A DNA stretch of 64,000 bases from positions 4,833,840 to 4,897,839 of the forward strand of contig OX123185.2 of NCBI GenBank assembly GCA_944739405.2, given 5' to 3'. The translations under genes and the position numbers were made by a program. The notes beneath the pieces are model-generated. The model was not told the DNA's origin. It was given only the letters and a program-made list of their open reading frames with translations, and did not search any database. Origin of the DNA: Euclidia mi. Lineage: Eukaryota; Arthropoda; Insecta; Lepidoptera; Erebidae. This document shows, piece after piece, positions 1 through 10,654 of this stretch (position 1 is the first letter of the stretch; each line of letters begins with the position of its first letter).

Positions 1-1848
1 CCCCAATCCAACTCTTCCTCAACACTTCCGACCAATCTCTATCCTACCCTTCCTATCCAAAGTGCTCGAGGCCTGTGTGCACAGACAGCTGTCTAGTTTT
101 GTCCATGACAATAGCATACTGAGTCCGTTCCAATCAGGCTTCAGGCCAGGTCATAGCACTACTACCGCCCTCCTTAAAGTGACTGACGATATTCGAGAGG
201 CCATGGAAAACACTGAAATTACTGTTTTAGTGCTTATTGATTTTTCTAATGCCTTCGATACCGTCAGTCACGACGTCCTATTATCTATCCTCTCCCATCT
301 CAGGGTCTCTGCCGGAACACTGGATTGGTTCTCAACTTATCTTCAAGGTCGTCAACAGTCTGCCCGCCTCGATGAGTCATCTTCGGGCTGGTTCGACATT
401 ACGTCTGGCGTTCCTCAAGGCGGTATTCTTTCTCCTCTTTTGTTCTCTATCTTTATAAATTTCCTAACTCAACATCTTCAGTGTGCATACCATCTGTATG
501 CCGATGACTTGCAGATTTACACCCATGCTAATGTTGAACGCGTAGCTGAGGCCATTGGCAAGATTAACAAGGATCTGGAAGCCATCCTGACTTGGTCTGA
601 TAAGTTTGGTCTGGTCGTAAACCCGTGTAAGACCCAAGCCATTATTGTGGGTAGCCGGCCGATGTTAAAAAGACTGGATTTCACATCTCTACCAGCTTTA
701 ACTTTTAACGGGACTAATGTCGATTGGTATCCCTCTGTTAAAAACCTTGGGCTACATATAGATACTAAGCTGAATTGGGAAGCTCAGGTAACACAGGTCA
801 GTCAAAAAGTCACCGGTACCCTGCGTGCCCTCTACCGCCTAAAAAACTTGCTTCCAACCGAGACTAAAACTATGCTTGTGCAAGCTTTAATCCTCCCTCT
901 GATCGACTATGGCGATGTATGTTACTTTGACCTGAATGCAGAACTCCTTAATAAACTTGACCGTCTTCTGAATAACTGCATTCGATTCATATTTAATCTT
1001 CGTAAGTATGACCATGTGTCTACTTATCGTTCCCAATTAAAGATGCTTCCTATACGTCAACGCCGTAGTTTGCGTGCTCTCACTACACTATACTCTTTTC
1101 TTACATCTCTGTCTGCCCCTAATTTCAAATTTCAAATTCAAATATTTTTTTATTTCAAGTTGGTAATTTACATACTCTTTTGAAACGTCACTGACTCTAG
1201 TTGCCGGTTCCAAAAGGTAGGCCCAGGGAGAAGACTCCGGCAAGAAACTCCTCTGGACACTCTTTTAAAATCTTTGGTTTTTTACAATTTTGTTTTAAGA
1301 GTTACAATATATTGTCAAGAAAAAGAAAAAGCGAGCACAATGTAGATTAGCAAATATATAAATTAACCGTGAGCAGTAGTTTGCCAGATTAAAGATCTGG
1401 ACTTTTATATGAGAGATAGGTACTTTGACGATCATAGTATTATCAGCTAACATTGTGCTCACTTTACAAAGTAGATTACTTTAAAAACGATTAATATAAT
1501 AACCTACATGCTGAAAAAGGCAAAACTGGGATACCTGCTATAAAGTAGAGAAAATAAACTTTCTAGGTCCGGTTACTTACAAATAAATAATATGTCACTT
1601 CTTACTTTCAGTATTTATGCACAAACCATGAGCGAAACTTTCGCTCTGCCAATAACCTCCAACTCATGGTACCTACTCACAAAACTAATTTTCTTCACTC
1701 TTCTTTCTCAATTCAGTCCATCCTTCTTTGGAATGCTCTCCCTCTCGAGATCAGAATGGCTAAGACCAAACCCACTTTCAAGTTCAAAGTGAAGGAACTC
1801 TTGTTGGCTGAGTCGGCGACTGTATCCGATAATAAGTCATTACCATAA
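1..1848 (+). pseudogene. 5'-truncated non-LTR retrotransposon RT (Jockey/CR1-like), interrupted
   Basis: This is the reverse transcriptase part of a LINE that copies its own RNA at nicked chromosomal DNA. The frame is open from base 2, so the element continues left of the window, and it runs to about 1132. Visible are the fingers motif FRPISILPFLSKVLE near the left edge, motif A (LIDFSNAFD), motif B (GVPQGGILSPLLF) and the catalytic YADD (LYADDLQIY). The C-terminal thumb continues to about residue 355. The frame is then broken by an inserted retroelement end (about 1125-1600). The last part of the same protein resumes in another frame at about 1640-1848, with the common LINE ending SILLWNALPLEIR. 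The copy is therefore dead. The clade call is by motif memory only; RT identity is secure. Confidence 0.85.
1125..1600 (-). mobile_element. Retroelement 3' end inserted into the LINE
   Basis: Non-coding sequence splits the LINE ORF. On the minus strand it ends in a TTTGAA-type simple tail (about 1125-1141). Its body contains a GCCGG...CTCCGG segment at about 1200-1250 that I recall from 3' ends of lepidopteran retroposons. The left boundary is clear from the tail. The right boundary is approximate because no convincing target duplication was found. It has no coding capacity. The same type of tail ends the small insertion at 29233-29383. Confidence 0.5.
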
Positions 1849-1871
1849 TTTTATGTATGTGTATATGGTAC

Positions 1872-1875
<4 letters not shown>

Positions 1876-1932
<57 letters not shown>
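1876..1932. repeat. (TA)n microsatellite
   Basis: An almost uninterrupted TA dinucleotide run of about 55 bases immediately left of the first copy of the 394-bp direct repeat. Such a run is prone to slippage and assembly error. Confidence 0.95.
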
Positions 1933-1936
<4 letters not shown>

Positions 1937-2325
1937 GGCTAACCTCATCGGTGGTTATCAATGAGGTTTGCTACAATGTTACAGGCCGCCAAGAAGAACG
2001 ACATTCCAATAGCGAACACCGGGCTCTGGCGAGGTGAGCATCACTGTTCAAATCGCAGTCAACGAGGAAACAGCTGAACAGGCGCTCGTGGCCACGTGAT
2101 CGGTGGACGCAAATTTTTGATAGAAATTGTAAAAATTATTGTTCATTGTATTGTGAGTAATATTATAATGTGATCTATACACAACGGCTATTTTACTTAC
2201 ATCTCCTAGCCCGACAACCCACACGCCCATATCAAATGAGATATGTTGAAGTAACAAATGATAGTAGAAGGACAAAATGGAAGAATTGCAGTAGAAATCC
2301 TTTAACCCTTAGTCGAAAGACTTTA
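1932..2325 (+). repeat. 394-bp dispersed repeat, copy 1
   Basis: Direct repeat partner of 5886-6278, starting TGTAGGCTAACC and ending CGAAAGACTTTA in both copies, with only scattered differences. It does not begin and end TG...CA and there is no retroviral-type ORF between the copies, so it is not called an LTR. Its small ORFs on the minus strand resemble no family I know. It could be a non-autonomous element or a small local duplication. Confidence 0.8.
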
Positions 2326-3537
2326 TCAGAAGTGGTTACGAAGGGCAGATGAACAGGAGATGGCACTCGGTCATGGAAAGACAGATCTCGTGTGAGTACC
2401 CATGTTTTTGTTATCAATAACGAAGCGATTGGGCAAAGCCGTTACTAGCAACGTAACCCGATTCTGTTCGTGAAATTACATTCCTGACGATGTTGAAGCT
2501 GATATTGAAAGATGTAGAAACACCAACATCATATTTGAATCGCCTTAAGCGACGCATTGAAGAGGCGCGCCGCGTTAATATGAAATGTGATGGCCGCATT
2601 TTTAGGAATTGCTACTCACAAGGTTCGGCAAATTGAATTGATCATTGCTGAATTGTGAACCCAATACATACACCATCATTTAAGTAAGGAGGTATCTCTT
2701 TACCGACCTCAACGAGATCACTGACCTACTTTGTAATGGCACTGGCCGCAAATACTAATTTGACAACACGATGACAGCTCAATACAATTATGTCATGCAT
2801 TTAAAAAAAATATCGCTAAAAAAAAAAACATCGAAAGCTAAAATATCGCGCTGTGATGATGATGAAGGTAACGTGTGTAGTTGCGGATTTATAATTGGAC
2901 GGATCCTGCGTCCTGCCACCAACGTCGTCATCATAGGCACAAGATGGCAGTAAAGCAAAGTTAAAGATGGTGTCGCTGTTATAAAAATGCTGGAGAGAAG
3001 ATCGCCACTTATTTTCAGGTTTAAAAAGATATCCGAGAATACTGGTAAAAAGAAACGTTAACGTTTGTGAACAGAAACTAGTAAATGGTATGGTATCCAC
3101 ATCGACTGGTAAGTCAGTTCTTCAGGAGATATCATTTTACATCGAGACAAGTAAGACAATTCCTAGGTTTGGTCTACATTGGGCATCCGTAAGCACAGCC
3201 GCGAAGGGTGAGTTGTGTTCTACACTCATGGTTATAATAGCATGGTATAGTTACTGCTTGAAAGATATGGTACCTACAGTATTAATTTTGGGACAACAAA
3301 ACATTTAGTGGTGTCTCACGACAGAGGTTGAGTCTGAATACCACTTGTGAGCTTAGAAAACCCTATCAGTGACACAACTAGTCAGTTTTCGTCAGTATCT
3401 TGATGGTCAACATCTTACTATTCAGACTAATAGAATTTCGTTGCTATTCCTTGAAAGCGTCTAAAGCTAAGACAATTTGTCACATGTTCATAGATTGCAT
3501 CCGTTTCTCTTAGCATACTATGATGTTGCTGTCATGT
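2326..3537. other. Unassigned DNA
   Basis: No recognisable protein, RNA gene or repeat structure. Short ORFs occur on both strands but show no motif. A purine-rich A tract lies near 2804-2830. Confidence 0.5.
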
Positions 3538-3547
3538 AGTGAGACGT

Positions 3548-3783
3548 GACTGCCTCCGTAGTCCAGTGGATAGCGTGCGCATACGACTGCTGATCGGAGG
3601 TCCCGGGTTCGATTCCCGGGTCGGGCAAAAGTGTAATTAGGTTTTTCCGAATTCTCAGTATGATATGCCGGGTAACGGCAATAGGCTCGTCCGCTATTAC
3701 GTGGGACTTAACAATTCATGGCGAAATGCGGGTGTAATATTATAGCTCTGCCTACTCCTTCGGGGATACAGGCGTGAGTCTAC
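3548..3783 (+). mobile_element. tRNA-derived SINE with target duplication
   Basis: A non-autonomous retroposon transcribed by RNA polymerase III. The head carries an A box (TAGTCCAGTGG, 3559-3569) and a perfect B box (GGTTCGATTCC, 3606-3616) inside a tRNA-like arm, followed by an unrelated body ending with CCTTCGGGGATACAGGCG. It is flanked by near-identical 10-bp duplications, AGTGAGACGT (3538-3547) and AGTGAGATGT (3784-3793). It belongs to the same family as the copies at 22046, 28480, 42900 and 44507. Confidence 0.85.
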
Positions 3784-3793
3784 AGTGAGATGT

Positions 3794-4306
3794 CAAATGG
3801 CATATGCTGAGTTTTTGTCTAGAATCTTTGTCTTATAATGCCTAAAACTTTTATTGTGAGTTAGTTAACCTCAAACTCCTTTAATTTTGAACACTAGACT
3901 TTTGTTAAGGTGGTAAATTATGTCAAATTAAACAATAGTTGATTTCAGGTAAGCTTAAATGTCAGTGAGCTAGTCAAATCTGCACATTACAAGGACTGAT
4001 GGGCGATGGAGCAAGCGTGTCTTAGAGTGAAGAATGCGACTCAGTAAACGTAAGGACGGCCGGCCCCCCCTGCTAGGTGGACCGGCGACCTGAAAAAGTT
4101 AGCTGGGTTGGACTTCATGCGGTAGGCTGATTGATTGGTTACAGGTAAAGCAGAAACAGGCTCCCGATATTCAGAACCTAGCACGAATAAGCCTCTGTTG
4201 GATTCAACGGTCAGGTGAAGTGGGCACATGCGTAGCTTAAATCAATCCGCTAAATGTCATCGTATCTACTACTCATGTATCACCTTCGTCCGTTACACGA
4301 ATAGTG
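3794..4306. other. Unassigned DNA
   Basis: No ORF with motifs and no clear repeat. A short GC-rich patch lies around 4055-4090. Confidence 0.5.
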
Positions 4307-4500
4307 CACGATTGGCGTAGTGGTTAAAGCGACCATCTCACCACTTCACACTGTGCCGAGTGTTGTAGGTTCATTCCTACACGAGACAACACTTTGTGCG
4401 GTCCTCAAACACCGCTTCACACTGAGCTGAGTGTTATGGGTTCAATCTCCATACGAAACACTGCGTGTAACCCACAAGTGGTGGTTTAGATGTACTTGAA
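4307..4500 (+). mobile_element. tRNA-related SINE with duplicated B-box region
   Basis: It begins with an A-box-like TGGCGTAGTGG (4313-4323) and a degenerate B box (AGGTTCATTCC, about 4368-4378). A second partial copy of the same segment follows about 70 bp later (GAGTGTTATGGGTTCAATCTC, near 4430). The arrangement suggests a dimeric head. Ends and target duplication are not resolved. It abuts the 3' end of the RTE fragment on the opposite strand. Confidence 0.5.
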
Positions 4501-4506
4501 TGTCTG

Positions 4507-5134
4507 TTGGTGGTGGTGGTCGTGGCTATTGATGATGGACAGGACTATGGAGCGCCGCCATTGTTTGCCTCCAAAGCTGCGGCATGCCGAGCGATATCTC
4601 TCCATTTCTGGCGGTTGTTGGCGTTTCGCGCACATTGTACTGCGGTCGATTACGTAGCCCGCGTGATAACATCGATCCACCGAGTCGGATATTGACCGCG
4701 GGCTCTCTTGCCTTCAACGCAACCTTTAACCACAAGTGTTTCCATCGAGTCCTCGTTTTTTTTGAGATATGCCCAAAGAATTTCAGTATTCATAACTGCA
4801 CAATCAACGAAAGTCTATCCCTTATGTGAAGCTCCTTGAGGATGGAGTTATTGGTGCGAAATGCTGTCCACGGTATCTTCAACATCTGTCTCCAATACCA
4901 CATCTCCAACGCATCGATTTTTCGGCGATCTTGTAGCATTAGTGTCCACGTATCGGCCCTGTAGAGAAAGATTGAAAAAACCAGACACTTCATTAGGCAA
5001 ACTTTGGTATTCCGTGTAATTCGGCTGACTCTCCATATCTTTCCCAGACGCTCTACTGCCGCCCTGGTGATAGCTGAACGGCGCTTGATCTCGTCTTGAC
5101 ATCCTCCTTTGGTTGAGATAGAGGAACTCGTCAT
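4507..5134 (-). pseudogene. RTE-like LINE, C-terminal RT fragment
   Basis: The minus-strand ORF 4790-5134 encodes the RT C-terminal (thumb/connection) region of an RTE-type LINE. Typical phrases are FSIFLYRADTWTL, DALEMWYWRQMLKIPW and TNNSILKEL. Continuing toward 4507 in other frames are remains of the protein tail (ARGQ-PTRWID, then EMERYRSACR). The element ends in a CATCA/GATGATG-like run as expected for RTE tails. Catalytic RT motifs lie upstream and are missing, so this is a 5'-truncated, frameshifted copy. Confidence 0.75.
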
Positions 5135-5487
5135 AACTAGAGTTTTGGATAAGTCTCTATGAATAAAACTAAAGCATCAATAGCTTTAACCTTGTTCATA
5201 AGTAGGCTCATTAAAACTTGTATGCTTCAGGATTTTGAAGACCTGGTAGAAATATTTACTACTCTAACCAAGATCTTCGATGAGGATGAAGTGCCTGCGA
5301 TAAATGGTAACGAAATTAAACAGAGTCCTAAGAAACCGACGGTGAGACAGCGTCCATTCCTGATGAGAAGACATGACTGCTGCCAGCGTCGATAGTCTCC
5401 GCACCGTAGGATGACTCGCTAAGTAATGGTTACTTGAGTAAAGGTATGCATGTACGTGTGTTGTATAGTTGTAGCTCCACGCTTTAA
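5135..5487. other. Unassigned DNA
   Basis: It contains a 78-codon plus-strand ORF (5159-5395) with no recognisable motif. Coding status is unsupported. Confidence 0.4.
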
Positions 5488-5675
5488 GTCGATCGGAAGG
5501 GTCCAGTATGCCCTGTCCATGGTTGTGAGTCGGTCGAAAGGGCCCTGTACGCCCGGTCCGCACTCTGATGATTAATTGAAAGGGCCTAGTCAGCTGAGCC
5601 TGTCAAGCCTAGTATGTAGCATTTTGGTATTTGGTATAAGCCTGTGTAGCATTTTGGTATTCGGTCAGTAGGACC
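5488..5675 (+). repeat. Degenerate short tandem repeats
   Basis: Two adjacent units of about 40 bp (5488-5528 and 5529-5568) share GTCGRTCGRAAGGG...GTA.GCCC.GTCC, with a third partial unit after them. A second pair of about 33-bp units (5612-5642 and 5643-5675) shares TGTAGCATTTTGGTATT. No coding potential was recognised. Confidence 0.65.
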
Positions 5676-5885
5676 TGGTACCCCAAGAGGGTGCCACGGT
5701 CTATACTATGCCTGTACCATGGTTGGTATACTAAGCAGTAGTGATGTATTTCATTCTGGTCAGAATAGGCCGAGCGAATGTTAATGTGCATCTTTTCTAA
5801 TTGAACAGGTCTGGAGAAATAATGCTGCGTCCTGTAGATGCTGGACACCATGCGCACGAGGTCGTGCGATTCGTCAGAATGGCCG

Positions 5886-6278
5886 TGTAGGCTAACCTCA
5901 TCGGTGGTTAACAATGAGGTTTGCTACAATGTTACAGGCCGCCAAGAAGAACGACATTCCAATAGCGAACACCGGGCTCTGGCGAGGTGAGCATCACTGT
6001 TCGAATCGCAGTCAACGAGGAAACAGCTGAACAGGCGCTCGTGGCCACGTGATCGGTGGACGCTAATTTTTGATAGAAATTGTAATAATTATTGTTCATT
6101 GTATTGTGAGTAATATTATAATGTGATCTATACACAACGGCTATTTTACTTACATCTCCTAGCCCGTCAACCCACACGCCCATATCAAATGAGATATGTT
6201 GAAGTAACAAATGATAGTAGAAGGACAAAATGGAAGAATTGCAGGAGAAATCCCATAACCCTTAGTCGAAAGACTTTA
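5886..6278 (+). repeat. 394-bp dispersed repeat, copy 2
   Basis: Second copy of the repeat at 1932-2325, same orientation, differing by scattered substitutions. It is followed by AT-rich DNA rather than the sequence that follows copy 1, so homology stops sharply at CTTTA in both. Its left end follows GGCCG instead of the TA run. Confidence 0.8.
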
Positions 6279-6462
6279 TATATATAATTATATATAATAC
6301 GTTTATGTATTTTATTTGTTATTCCTGTATTTATTGTGTGTATTATGTTTATGTATTATACTATTTATTAAATTATTTATAATATATATTTTTGCAAGTA
6401 TATTATGTTCGACATAATTAAATTACTAGTATATCTCCCCTACACTATACAATACACCTACT

Positions 6463-6567
6463 TCTTCCTCTCTGCACCACTCTAAGGTAGACTGGTAGAT
6501 AATGCCCATGGCATTAAGTCCGTCTATATACTCTGTGTATATGAAGTTTTTAAATAAATAAATATAC
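6463..6567 (+). mobile_element. LINE 3' end remnant with (AAAT)n tail
   Basis: Non-coding. It carries ACTGGTAGATAATGCCCATG and a GGCATTAAGTCCG segment, a 3'-UTR signature I recall from lepidopteran LINEs, and ends in AAATAAATAAATA. The preceding 180 bp (6279-6462) is very AT-rich and unassigned. The tail touches the left edge of block A, so this insertion may define where A appears to start. Confidence 0.55.
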
Positions 6568-6632
6568 CACTATATTATACAAGGGTTCCTTTGAAAATTG
6601 CGTAGTACGTACGTAACTGGCCATGATAATAC

Positions 6633-7088
6633 TGTTACGAGCTGGGGTTCGTGATAAATTATATACACTATGCCAGAAACACTGCACTTTATTCACTAAC
6701 ACAATAACACTAGATACACACTTATTTACACAACCAGTAAATCACACTTATTTCACACTTTTCCACTTCACTAATAAGAACAACACTAAACACTTCCGAA
6801 TTACTTCTCCTTCGCTTGATGTTGATCGCTTTCCGTATTCAATTGAACTGTGTCCGGTCCGTTCGCTCCCGCTCTATTTATACTGGCCGGATAACATCAC
6901 TAGGCTTTTCGAGACGACTCACGATATTTCTGGAAACGTGTAAGGTGTTTCTAGAATTGCGTAAATGTTCTATTTACACCTACGCCATCTATTAGAGGAT
7001 AGATGAAACAGCCTTAAACAACCGATACATCTAATCTCATGTAGTTCTCCCGTTCACTGATAGATGGCGTTATTTTCAATTCGTAACA
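6633..7088 (-). repeat. Gypsy-1 3' LTR
   Basis: 456 bp, essentially identical to 11882-12337. It receives the polypurine tract on its inner side (7092-7101). Confidence 0.95.
6688..6693 (-). terminator. Gypsy-1 polyadenylation signal
   Basis: AATAAA on the minus strand in the 3' LTR, downstream of the TATA box, as expected for the R region. The 5' LTR equivalent is 11937-11942. Confidence 0.65.
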
Positions 7089-7091
7089 CGG

Positions 7092-7101
7092 CCTCCCTCT
7101 T
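7092..7101 (-). promoter_or_regulatory. Gypsy-1 polypurine tract
   Basis: AAGAGGGAGG on the minus strand, three bases before the 3' LTR; the plus-strand DNA primer site. It overlaps the last codons of pol. Confidence 0.7.
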
Positions 7102-10100
7102 AAACGTGTTCGTCTCGAACATCGTTAGACCCATAGTAACGAGCCAACCGGTCCACATGAACTATCTTCGGTGCACCTCGCGACCCCTTCTGGATTCGAT
7201 AGGTGACGTCGTTCATCCTGGTAATTATGCGATATGGCCCGTCCCATCTGGCTTGTAACTTAGGCGATTTTCCTTTGCTTCGTACTGGGTTATGAAGCCA
7301 CACCAATGATCCCTCATCGAAGCCTTTGTTGTTTGCCTTCCGGTCGTAGCGAGTCTTCATCTTCTCAGACATCTGTTGTCCAGATTCCCTGATGTGCTCG
7401 TATACGTCGTTCATCCTGTTGCGTAGCTCGGTTGCGTAATCCGTTATATTGCGTGGAGATTCTGGTGGAATACCGGTGATAAGGTCTGCAGGTAAACGGA
7501 GCTCTCTACCGAAATTGGCAAAAGCTGGTGTTACTCCTGTAGTTTCGTGGACCGCACTGCGATATGACAGGAGAAAAGGTTGGATGTGCTTGTCCCAATC
7601 TCTTTGTTTGCTCTCCACGACCTTCGCCAGGTACCTTTCCAGTGATTGGTTAAACCGTTCAACCATGCCATCTGATTGCGGATGATAAGCCGTGGTCCTG
7701 GTTTTATGTGCACCCATTACGCGACAAGTCTCCTTGAACACCTCAGATTCGAAGTTCCGGCCTTGATCGCTGTGGATTTCCAAGGGCACCCCGAACCGAC
7801 AAAAGACTTCATGCACCAGCTTATCAGCCACTGTGGTAGCTTCTTGATTTGGGATTGCAAACACTTCAGGCCACTTCGTAAAGTAATCCATCACAACCAA
7901 GAAGTATTTGTTTCCATCCTGGCTCTCAGGAAACGGCCCAGCGACATCCAACGCTATGCGCTCCCATGGAGCTCCCACATTGTACACCTTTAATGCACCT
8001 CTGCTTCGAGTATGTGGCCCTTTGACAGCCGCACAACTTGTGCATTTGCGGCACCAATCCTCGACGTCATCCCGACAGTGGAGCCAATAAAACCGCTCCC
8101 GGATCTTAGTAAGGGTCTTCTTAACTCCCATGTGACCTCCCGAAGCACCATTGTGATAGAGCTGCAAGACTACCGGCACCTTAGTTTTGGGCACTACCAT
8201 TTGCAAATGGCACTGGTTACCGCGAGCGTTTTCCCATTTGCGGCACAGAACTCCATCCTGGACGACCAAGCTTTCCCACTGTGCCCAATAACTCTTGGTG
8301 ATAGGGCTCATTGCTGCGATATCACTCCATTTGGGCCTAGGAGCGTCTGATTTCTTCCATTCGAGAATCGGCTGTATGTCCTTGTCGTCTTGTTGAGCAC
8401 TCTGCAAAGCTTCTCTCCATTCGTCGCTTAGATCCGTCTTTAACATCCTCACTAGCGCTGCCTGCTTTGCTTCCTGTCGGCTACAGTGCTTGCACTGGTC
8501 GGGACACGGCCTACGCGATAGGGCATCTGCGTTACCATGGGACTTGCCGCTGCGATGTTGTATTACAAAATCAAACTCTTGCAGTAGTTCAATCCATCTA
8601 GCTACTTGTCCTTCTGGGTCCTTAAATTGAAGTAGCCATTTTAGCGCAGCGTGGTCGGTTCGCAGGTGGAATTTACGCCCCAACAAATATTTGTTGAAAT
8701 GCTGCAATGTCTTTACTACAGCCAAGAGTTCCCGCCGGGTGACGCAGTAGTTTCTTTCGGGTTTGGATAAGGCCTTGCTGAAGTACGCTATAACAACTTC
8801 TTGGTCACCCTTTCTCTGTGACAGCACGCCGCCAATTCCGGTGTTACTGGCATCTGTGTCAACTATGAATTCATGCTCATTGTCAGGGTAGCCTAGAATA
8901 GGTGCAGTACATAGATGTTCCTTGAGCTTCTGGAATGCAACATCACAGCTCTCATTCCAACAGAACTGTACTCTGTCTTCGGTGAGCTTATGAAGAGGTC
9001 GAGCAATGTCAGCAAAGTTCTTCACAAACCGTCTATAGTAGGAGCATAATCCGAGGAATGCTCTGACCTGCGTTTTGTTCTCTGGAACTGGCCATTCCTT
9101 CACGGCAATGATCTTATCTGGGTCGGTTTGAATACCGTTCTCCGAGACCACATGTCCTAGAAAGTTCACTTGCCGTCTGAATAACGCGCATTTCTTCGGA
9201 CTCAGCTTCAAATTAGCTCCTCGTATCTTTGACAGCACTTGCTCCAAGTTTCGAAGGTGATCCTGGAAGGTGCGCCCCACGATGATGATGTCATCCAAGT
9301 AGACCAGGCAGGCGTCTCCAATCAGTCCCATGAGCACTCGCTCCATCAGTCTCTCAAAAGTAGCTGGAGCGTTGCACAATCCAAAGGGCATGACGTTAAA
9401 TTGCCATAATCCTTTCCCTGTGGAGAATGCCGTCTTCTCCTTGTCTCGAGGATCTATTTCCACCTGCCAGTAGCCACTTTTTAGGTCTAAGGTAGAAAAC
9501 CACTTCATCCCCGTCAGCGTATCCAGTGTGTCATCGATCCTTGGCAGCGGGTAGCTGTCCTTCTTTGTGATGTTGTTTAATCGGCGGTAGTCTACACAGA
9601 AGCGCATGCTGCCATCTTTCTTCTTAACTAGCACCACCGGCGAACACCACGGGCTGGATGAAGGCTCGATTACGCCTTCCTTCACCATACCGTCGATCAT
9701 AGCTTCCACTTCACGTTCCCGTGCCACTGGCACACGTCTTGGTCGCTGGCGAATTGGAGCTTCACTTCCCGTGTTTATTTTGTGCTGGACTAGTGCTGTC
9801 TTCCCTATGTCGGCATCACTGGTCGAGAAAATATCGGCGAACCGGTTCAACATCTTCTCAGCCTTGGTCTTCTCTTCTTCTGACAGGGTACTTTGGCAGT
9901 CCTCCAAAAGTGAAGACACGTCGAATCGTGCAGCCTGAACCTTGGCGCTGGTAGGTTGCTCCTGACACCTACGCATCCAAGCCGCTCCTTCATAGGTGCC
10001 CAATTCCGTCCCTTTCTTGAGCAACACTTCCTTGTCACTTGCATTTAGTGCGCGTACTGATGAAACTTTGGTACCCCTTACCAAGGTTCGTGCAATCTTC

Positions 10101-10654
10101 CACGATGCCTCTTTCTCTAGGCCTTCGATAAGTACGCAGCGGTTCCCTTGACCAGAACTCCCGGGTAAACAAACCGGTACAACCGTTTCCGACCGCGGTT
10201 GAAGCGTGACATTCTTCAGGCAGTACACTTTTCCTGAAGTTGCACCTTCCATGAAGACTTCTTCCGAGCCACATTTCAACACTCCCTGGTTAACATCGAT
10301 CTCGCAGCGATACTCCCGCATGAAGTCTAGGCCCAGGATGCAGTCGTCCACTATATCGGCCACGATGACTTTGTGACGGTAAACTTTGTTGCCTAGCTTC
10401 AGATCCACCTCCATTTCACCTCGGACGGTTATGTGCTGACCGGTAGCTGTTCTCAGATTCACACATTCATTGTTCCTGAAGCAGCCCCGAAGAACCCGTC
10501 TTGCCAGATGGAAACCGACGACTGTCCGAGAAGCACCCGTGTCTAATGTCAGCTTGCATGGTGTTCTGTTAATTTCGCCTTCGATGATCAGGCTGTTCCC
10601 GTCACATGATTGCGAGATCGAGATACTTGGGGCTCTTCCATTACCAGCCAGCAC
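7100..10654 (-). CDS. pol: Gypsy-1 Pol polyprotein (protease, RT, RNase H, integrase)
   Basis: Uninterrupted for 1184 codons and in the -1 frame relative to gag. The frame is open back to 10711, and the codon at 10654 is GTG, so it is probably made as a Gag-Pol fusion by frameshifting. Numbering from 10654: aspartic protease DTGA at 38-41 with ILGLD near 106-110; RT with FCVDYRRLN (about 362) and catalytic YLDD at 452-455; RNase H with acidic residues D599/D601, E642 and D667; integrase zinc ligands H834, H841, C871, C874 and catalytic D903, D963, E999. All key residues are present. It ends 12 bp before the LTR and there is no env. Confidence 0.95.
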   Translation of the reverse strand: MLAGNGRAPSISISQSCDGNSLIIEGEINRTPCKLTLDTGASRTVVGFHLARRVLRGCFRNNECVNLRTATGQHITVRGEMEVDLKLGNKVYRHKVIVADIVDDCILGLDFMREYRCEIDVNQGVLKCGSEEVFMEGATSGKVYCLKNVTLQPRSETVVPVCLPGSSGQGNRCVLIEGLEKEASWKIARTLVRGTKVSSVRALNASDKEVLLKKGTELGTYEGAAWMRRCQEQPTSAKVQAARFDVSSLLEDCQSTLSEEEKTKAEKMLNRFADIFSTSDADIGKTALVQHKINTGSEAPIRQRPRRVPVAREREVEAMIDGMVKEGVIEPSSSPWCSPVVLVKKKDGSMRFCVDYRRLNNITKKDSYPLPRIDDTLDTLTGMKWFSTLDLKSGYWQVEIDPRDKEKTAFSTGKGLWQFNVMPFGLCNAPATFERLMERVLMGLIGDACLVYLDDIIIVGRTFQDHLRNLEQVLSKIRGANLKLSPKKCALFRRQVNFLGHVVSENGIQTDPDKIIAVKEWPVPENKTQVRAFLGLCSYYRRFVKNFADIARPLHKLTEDRVQFCWNESCDVAFQKLKEHLCTAPILGYPDNEHEFIVDTDASNTGIGGVLSQRKGDQEVVIAYFSKALSKPERNYCVTRRELLAVVKTLQHFNKYLLGRKFHLRTDHAALKWLLQFKDPEGQVARWIELLQEFDFVIQHRSGKSHGNADALSRRPCPDQCKHCSRQEAKQAALVRMLKTDLSDEWREALQSAQQDDKDIQPILEWKKSDAPRPKWSDIAAMSPITKSYWAQWESLVVQDGVLCRKWENARGNQCHLQMVVPKTKVPVVLQLYHNGASGGHMGVKKTLTKIRERFYWLHCRDDVEDWCRKCTSCAAVKGPHTRSRGALKVYNVGAPWERIALDVAGPFPESQDGNKYFLVVMDYFTKWPEVFAIPNQEATTVADKLVHEVFCRFGVPLEIHSDQGRNFESEVFKETCRVMGAHKTRTTAYHPQSDGMVERFNQSLERYLAKVVESKQRDWDKHIQPFLLSYRSAVHETTGVTPAFANFGRELRLPADLITGIPPESPRNITDYATELRNRMNDVYEHIRESGQQMSEKMKTRYDRKANNKGFDEGSLVWLHNPVRSKGKSPKLQARWDGPYRIITRMNDVTYRIQKGSRGAPKIVHVDRLARYYGSNDVRDEHV

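Noticed and set aside
3552..3630. tRNA gene
   Set aside because: The A and B boxes are good, but the segment is the head of a SINE with a body and target duplication, and the same unit recurs four more times.
1932..6278. LTR retrotransposon bounded by the 394-bp repeats
   Set aside because: The repeats do not start TG and end CA, no retroviral domains lie between them, and flanking target duplications are absent.
9606..9954. Plus-strand ORFs opposite Gypsy-1 pol and gag (for example 9606-9938, 10470-10832, 11629-12192)
   Set aside because: They are antisense to intact gag, pol and LTR with no motifs of their own.
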